DNA from: an uncultured Acetobacteraceae bacterium
Lineage (GTDB): Bacteria; Pseudomonadota; Alphaproteobacteria; Acetobacterales; Acetobacteraceae
Assembly (NCBI GenBank): GCA_937874445.1
Contig: CALNAL010000185.1
Span: 1 to 5,524 of the forward strand
Reading direction: 5' to 3'
Length of the DNA stretch: 5,524 nucleotides
In this document: positions 5,392-5,524 of the stretch, piece after piece
Layout of the letters: each line of letters starts with the position of its first letter
How positions within the stretch are numbered: the first letter of the stretch is position 1
The notes under the pieces: generated by a model
Told to the model about the DNA's origin: nothing
Database searches by the model: none
What the model saw: only the letters and a program-made list of their open reading frames with translations
Translations under genes and position numbers: made by a program

Positions 5392-5470
5392 GGCGAACAC
5401 GTCCAAATCCGTCGCTGAATTGATTGATATAATTATTAAATTGACAGTCCCAATTTCCGCGACCGCACCC

Positions 5471-5499
5471 CGTATAGGCCCTCCTCCGGTGGCTATACG
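5471..5499. repeat. Inverted repeat CGTATAG...CTATACG
   Basis: CGTATAG (5471-5477) and CTATACG (5493-5499) are perfect 7-nt arms 15 nt apart. With one bulged base the pairing extends by CC/GG to nine pairs. In the transcript from the 5338-5366 promoter it would fold as a leader hairpin; as DNA it could be a regulator site. No T tract follows, so it is not a terminator. Confidence 0.4.
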
Positions 5500-5524
5500 T
5501 TACGAATACGGAACGTTATGGGCG

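Larger units (their letters stand above)
5194..5524. other. AT-rich intergenic/regulatory region without a gene
   Basis: Base composition falls sharply after about 5220. There is an A5T7 tract at 5237-5248, an A7 run at 5320-5326, and repeated TATAAT-like words. The only open frames are short and lack ribosome-binding sites. The region holds the ribosome-binding site of the UxuA-like gene (5201-5208), a good plus-strand promoter, and at least two inverted repeats, listed separately. A weak minus-strand promoter for the UxuA-like gene could be TTGGAC-17-TATTAC (about 5407-5379), but the match is poor. The low GC could reflect transferred DNA or simply a curved regulatory region. Confidence 0.7.

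Noticed and set aside
5441..5446. Perfect TTGACA on the plus strand as a second promoter
   Set aside because: No -10-like hexamer occurs 16-18 nt downstream (the sequence there is GC-rich), and TATAGG is 26 nt away.

Overview
The window looks like a high-GC alphaproteobacterial chromosome. The coding regions are strongly G/C-rich, ribosome-binding sites are of the AGGAG/GGAGG type, and ribosomal protein S2 carries the Ala/Pro/Glu-rich C-terminal tail often seen in Rhodospirillales-like bacteria. Family is less certain; Acetobacteraceae or a relative is a guess.

Layout from left to right. (1) 1-855, minus strand: rpsB (30S ribosomal protein S2), running off the left edge. A candidate promoter (984-1012) and a leader of about 120 nt lie upstream. 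(2) 1021-1071: a very strong GC-rich hairpin that begins inside the leuA stop codon and separates leuA from rpsB. (3) 1070-2710, minus strand: leuA, 2-isopropylmalate synthase, the committed step of leucine biosynthesis. (4) 2739-2949, minus strand: a complete candidate leucine attenuator upstream of leuA. It has a promoter, a 38-codon leader peptide with seven Leu codons in eleven, a 10-bp antiterminator stem, and a competing terminator hairpin followed by U5. This leader is too short to stand out in routine gene calling and is the most interesting element here. The promoter geometry suggests the leader mRNA may be leaderless. (5) 2992-3975, plus strand: an NAD-dependent D-2-hydroxyacid dehydrogenase, divergent from leuA. 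(6) 3976-4116: a convergent intergenic region with two hairpins. (7) 4117-5193, minus strand: a divergent mannonate-dehydratase (UxuA)-like TIM-barrel enzyme with its predicted metal ligands intact. (8) 5194-5524: a markedly AT-rich, gene-free stretch. It holds a near-consensus plus-strand promoter with a palindrome over its start site, which would drive a gene beyond the right edge.

rpsB and leuA are housekeeping genes under separate control: leuA probably by ribosome-mediated attenuation, rpsB by its own promoter and leader. The dehydrogenase and the UxuA-like enzyme converge and may act in sugar-acid or hydroxy-acid catabolism, but a shared pathway is only inferred from adjacency. No mobile element, CRISPR array, tRNA or rRNA was seen. 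The candidate novelty is regulatory (the leu leader) and, more weakly, the uncharacterised UxuA-like enzyme.
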